From assembly GCA_002440665.1 (NCBI GenBank), contig DJUX01000019.1:1-8066 (forward strand): DNA of 8,066 bases, written 5' to 3'. Position numbers and translations under genes: made by a program. The DNA comes from Dechloromonas sp. UBA6271 (GTDB lineage Bacteria; Pseudomonadota; Gammaproteobacteria; Burkholderiales; Rhodocyclaceae). This document shows positions 6,150-8,066 of the stretch, piece by piece (within the stretch, counting starts at the first letter, position 1; the number at the start of each line of letters is the position of its first letter). Below the pieces are notes generated by a model. It made no database searches. It worked only from the letters and a program-made list of their open reading frames with translations, and was not told the origin of the DNA.

Positions 6150-6860
6150 TTATTCGGCCGCGCCGACATTCAGTTCGATGTCGCCAACCTTGTCGATGTG
6201 GCCGGTGATCCGGTCTCCGACCTGGACCGGACCAACGCCCTCGGGAGTACCGGTCATGATCAGGTCACCAGGCTGCAGGTGGTAGAACTGCGACAGGTCG
6301 GCCAGCAATTCGGGGATGCCCCAGATCAGCTTGTCGATATTGGAGCTTTGTCTGGTCTCGCCATTGACCTGCAGATTGATGGAGCCATGTTTGAGTATCC
6401 CCAGTTCGCTGCGAGGTACGATCTCGGTGAAGACAGCGGATTTCTCGAAGTCCTTGCCGAGATCCCAGGGACGGCCGGTTTCACGGGCTGCCAACTGGAG
6501 GTCGCGGCGGGTCATGTCGAGGCCGGCGCAATAGCCGTAGATCATGCCCTCGGCATCGGCTTCGGCGAGACGAAAACCTTCGGCGCCGATGGCGACGACC
6601 AGTTCCATTTCGTAATGATAGTCGTGGGTGCCGGTCGGATAAGGTACGGTCGCCCCGGACTCGATGGTTGTCGAGGCATCCTTGAGAAAGTAGAACGGGC
6701 TCATGCTCGCCTTATCCACCGGGCGGTTCATCTCGACGGCGTGGGCGTGGTAGTTGCGGCCCACGCAGAAGATGCGCTTGACCGGGAAGCGGACGTTGCT
6801 GCCGCGGATCGGCAGCGAGTAGACCGGGGAAGGGGCGAAGACGTAAGTGGTTTCGGACAT
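6150..6860 (-). CDS. nagK: Fumarylpyruvate hydrolase (FAH family, NagK-like)
   Basis: It hydrolyses fumarylpyruvate to fumarate and pyruvate, the last step of the glutathione-dependent gentisate pathway, in the cytoplasm. The 236 residues match the compact FAH-domain hydrolases. Visible features are the N-terminal segment FCVGRNYHAHAVEMN, the metal-binding acidic set Glu84 and Glu86 (YHYEMELVVAIG) with Asp115 (CAGLDMTRRDLQ), Lys136 in LGKDFEKSAVF, and the C-terminal MTGTPEGVGPVQVGD block at about 202-216. The start at 6860 follows the dioxygenase stop by 21 nt; upstream AAGAGAGA is only a weak Shine-Dalgarno. The related FAH enzymes acylpyruvase and fumarylacetoacetase are alternatives, but the operon contents make fumarylpyruvate the natural substrate. 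Confidence 0.93.
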   Translation of the reverse strand: MSETTYVFAPSPVYSLPIRGSNVRFPVKRIFCVGRNYHAHAVEMNRPVDKASMSPFYFLKDASTTIESGATVPYPTGTHDYHYEMELVVAIGAEGFRLAEADAEGMIYGYCAGLDMTRRDLQLAARETGRPWDLGKDFEKSAVFTEIVPRSELGILKHGSINLQVNGETRQSSNIDKLIWGIPELLADLSQFYHLQPGDLIMTGTPEGVGPVQVGDRITGHIDKVGDIELNVGAAE

Positions 6861-6881
6861 ATCTGTGTTCTCTCTTGGGGT

Positions 6882-7919
6882 TCAGTTGCGGACTTCGTAG
6901 ACGCCCAACTTCTTCTGCAGGGGCGCATCGTCGGCGATGAAGATGAAGGCCGGCTGGGAAGACGAATGATTTGTCAGGGTGACCGGGACGTAGCCGGGAA
7001 TGCAGCACGTGTCTGCATCGGCCAAGCTGAACTGCTGGCCTTCAATGCTCACATCGGCACGGCCCTCGATCTGGTGGAAAACCATGGCAGTGGAACGAGC
7101 CGGCAGCTCAAGGCGTTCGCCGGGGCGCAACATCAGGGCAGAGAAGCCCAGCACCTTCTGGCAATCGAGTCCGGTTTCCGGATTGACATAGGCCATCTGA
7201 ACGGCCTCGATTTCTGGCTGCGAGGCGACTAGTTCCTCGAGGGCCTGGCGCACGTCGGCCCACGGATAGTGGATCATCGGGTAGTCGTTCTCGTTGCGGG
7301 CGAAGACCGGGGCCGGTACGACGCCGCCGCGCTTGTAGCTACGCTCGATGCCTTCACCAGTGACGGGCTGGGCCTTTCCTTCGGTAACGTAGGAAGTCTC
7401 CATGTAGTAGATCAGCGGCAGGTCGAGGACATCGAGCCAGACGACCGGTTGGTCGCCATCGTGGCCGTGTTCATGCCACTGGCCGGTCGGCGTCAGGATC
7501 AGGTCGCCCCGGCTCATCGAGCACTTCTCACCATTGACCGTAGTGTAGGCGCCGTGTCCTTCGACGATCATGCGCACCGCGTTCGGGGTGTGCTTGTGGG
7601 CTGGTGCCCATTCGCCCGGCAGCAACAACTGCATGCCGAGGTAGATGCTGGACGTCGCCTGCATTTTCTCGAGGCCATGGCCCGGGTTGGCCATGACCAG
7701 CACGCGGCGTTCTGCCTTCTCTATCGGCGTCAATTCGCCCGCCTGTAACAGCAGGGGGCGCAGGGATTGATAGGGCCAGCAGACGGGCTGCGTGCGCTGG
7801 GCCGGCTTGAGCGGCGGCAACACCGCGCGCAGGCTGGGCCACAGCGGCACCAGATTCTGTTGGCGGAGCGCCGACCGGTATGCTTCCGGCAGGTCTTCGA
7901 TTCGAGCGAGTTCTAACAT
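6882..7919 (-). CDS. gtdA: Gentisate 1,2-dioxygenase (bicupin, Fe(II)-dependent)
   Basis: It opens the gentisate ring between C1 and C2 to give maleylpyruvate, using non-haem Fe(II) and O2. The 345 residues match the usual length and bicupin layout. The N-terminal cupin holds the iron ligands in AHKHTPNAVRMIVEGHGAYT (His108 and His110) and PTGQWHEHGHDG (His149), close to His104, His106 and His145 of the E. coli enzyme. The C-terminal cupin (about 255-340) includes GFSALMLRPGERLELPARST but lacks a metal triad, as is usual. The start at 7919, MLELARIEDLPEAYRSALR, is chosen because AAGGAGG lies 10 nt upstream; the frame extends 41 codons further to 8042, but that part runs through the palindromes and lacks family character. 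It is the first gene of the operon; the family also uses the names nagI and xlnE. Confidence 0.95.
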   Translation of the reverse strand: MLELARIEDLPEAYRSALRQQNLVPLWPSLRAVLPPLKPAQRTQPVCWPYQSLRPLLLQAGELTPIEKAERRVLVMANPGHGLEKMQATSSIYLGMQLLLPGEWAPAHKHTPNAVRMIVEGHGAYTTVNGEKCSMSRGDLILTPTGQWHEHGHDGDQPVVWLDVLDLPLIYYMETSYVTEGKAQPVTGEGIERSYKRGGVVPAPVFARNENDYPMIHYPWADVRQALEELVASQPEIEAVQMAYVNPETGLDCQKVLGFSALMLRPGERLELPARSTAMVFHQIEGRADVSIEGQQFSLADADTCCIPGYVPVTLTNHSSSQPAFIFIADDAPLQKKLGVYEVRN

Positions 7920-7929
7920 CTTGGATCTT

Positions 7930-7936
7930 CCTCCTT
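7930..7936 (-). promoter_or_regulatory. Ribosome binding site deciding the dioxygenase start
   Basis: AAGGAGG on the minus strand, 10 nt before the ATG at 7919, is the strongest Shine-Dalgarno in the window and rules against the longer start at 8042. Confidence 0.8.
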
Positions 7937-7940
7937 CGTT

Positions 7941-7981
7941 GAACGACCGGTATGCCGAGACCCGAAATCTTCGGGCCGTTC
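7941..7981. promoter_or_regulatory. Stem-loop immediately upstream of the dioxygenase RBS
   Basis: CCCGAA-ATC-TTCGGG (7961-7975) is a perfect 6-bp stem with a 3-nt loop. Outer arms GAACGACC (7941-7948) and GGCCGTTC (7974-7981) match at 7 of 8 positions, but the 3' arm overlaps the inner stem's last two bases, so the two stems compete slightly. It lies 4 nt from the RBS and would be in the 5' leader if transcription starts upstream of it, where it could affect translation or stability. It could alternatively be an operator. Confidence 0.4.
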
Positions 7982-8027
7982 GCCATAACGGGCTGCGTGG
8001 TGAGAGGAATGTTAGGAGTCGGCCGGT

Positions 8028-8042
8028 TTGCTGTACATGCAA
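8028..8042. promoter_or_regulatory. Candidate LysR-type regulator box upstream of the operon
   Basis: TTGC-N7-GCAA contains the T-N11-A core in a short dyad, the general form of LysR-type binding boxes, and lies about 110 nt before the dioxygenase ATG. Gentisate and 3-hydroxybenzoate clusters are often under LysR-type control (for example NagR or MhbR), with the regulator gene divergent; here that gene would lie beyond 8066. The motif is short and could occur by chance. Confidence 0.35.
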
Positions 8043-8055
8043 TGGGTTTAACCCA
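8043..8055. promoter_or_regulatory. Perfect palindrome next to the LysR-type box
   Basis: TGGGTT-T-AACCCA is a 6-bp dyad with a single central base, directly abutting the TTGC-N7-GCAA motif. Weaker AATGG (8041-8045) and CCATT (8062-8066) arms also face each other across it. It resembles an operator half of a regulated promoter region; the protein that binds it is unknown. Confidence 0.4.
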
Positions 8056-8066
8056 GATTATCCATT

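Noticed and set aside
6089..6169. N-terminal extension of the hydroxylase from an ATG at 6169
   Set aside because: It would overlap the hydrolase end, has no RBS, and adds residues before the expected flavin-binding start; the ATG at 6088 has AGGAGA in place.
4217..6208. A 663-codon open frame on the plus strand, longer than either gene opposite it
   Set aside because: It runs antisense to the isomerase and hydroxylase, both of which have full family motifs. High-GC codon bias commonly leaves antisense frames open. The translated product shows no domain I recognise.
6198..7232. A 344-codon plus-strand frame opposite the hydrolase and dioxygenase
   Set aside because: It is fully antisense to two well-supported genes and lacks recognisable motifs, so it is a shadow frame.
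7920..8042. 41-codon extension of the dioxygenase from an ATG at 8042
   Set aside because: The strong AAGGAGG supports 7919, which gives a normal-length enzyme, and the extension crosses hairpins and palindromes of the leader.
1..8066. CRISPR arrays, tRNA or rRNA genes
   Set aside because: No regularly spaced repeat units, cloverleaf-like segments or conserved rRNA sequence were seen on reading both strands by eye.

Overview
The window looks like a Gram-negative, GC-rich bacterium, most likely a betaproteobacterium. The evidence is a trimeric porin of the betaproteobacterial type, with a signal peptide reading MQQKLIALAIAG, and NagI/NagK/NagL-like gentisate enzymes of the kind known from Ralstonia and Polaromonas. 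A Rhodocyclales-like host is a guess from the porin N-terminus only.

Layout. Positions 1-656 are mobile-element debris. They hold the 3' end of an IS1595-family transposase on the plus strand, abutted by a 314-bp remnant of an IS5-family element whose transposase has two in-frame amber stops. From 732 to 7919 every recognisable gene is on the minus strand, so transcription runs from high to low coordinates. The order is gentisate 1,2-dioxygenase (7919-6882), fumarylpyruvate hydrolase (6860-6150), 3-hydroxybenzoate 6-hydroxylase (6088-4889), maleylpyruvate isomerase (4882-4235), an aromatic-acid MFS transporter fused to a universal-stress-protein domain (4139-2289), and an outer-membrane porin (1865-732). 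Positions 7920-8066 are the operon's upstream region, with palindromes that look like operators. No regulator gene is inside the window.

How the genes work together. The porin may admit the aromatic acid across the outer membrane, and the MFS symporter would carry it across the inner membrane. The flavin hydroxylase converts 3-hydroxybenzoate to gentisate. The cupin dioxygenase opens the ring to maleylpyruvate. The GST-type isomerase makes fumarylpyruvate, and the hydrolase cleaves it to fumarate and pyruvate. This is a complete 3-hydroxybenzoate/gentisate route from outer membrane to central metabolism. The four enzyme genes are tightly packed (gaps of 21, 61 and 6 nt). The MFS gene follows after 95 nt containing a GC-rich hairpin. 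The porin sits 423 nt further on, behind a terminator-like hairpin, and probably has its own promoter.

The pathway itself is well known. The less ordinary points are the MFS-UspA fusion with a degenerate nucleotide-binding motif, a nine-G tract inside the transporter gene, stacked palindromes upstream of the dioxygenase, and a structured, partly coding-like spacer between transporter and porin. I see no convincing new defence or mobile system.
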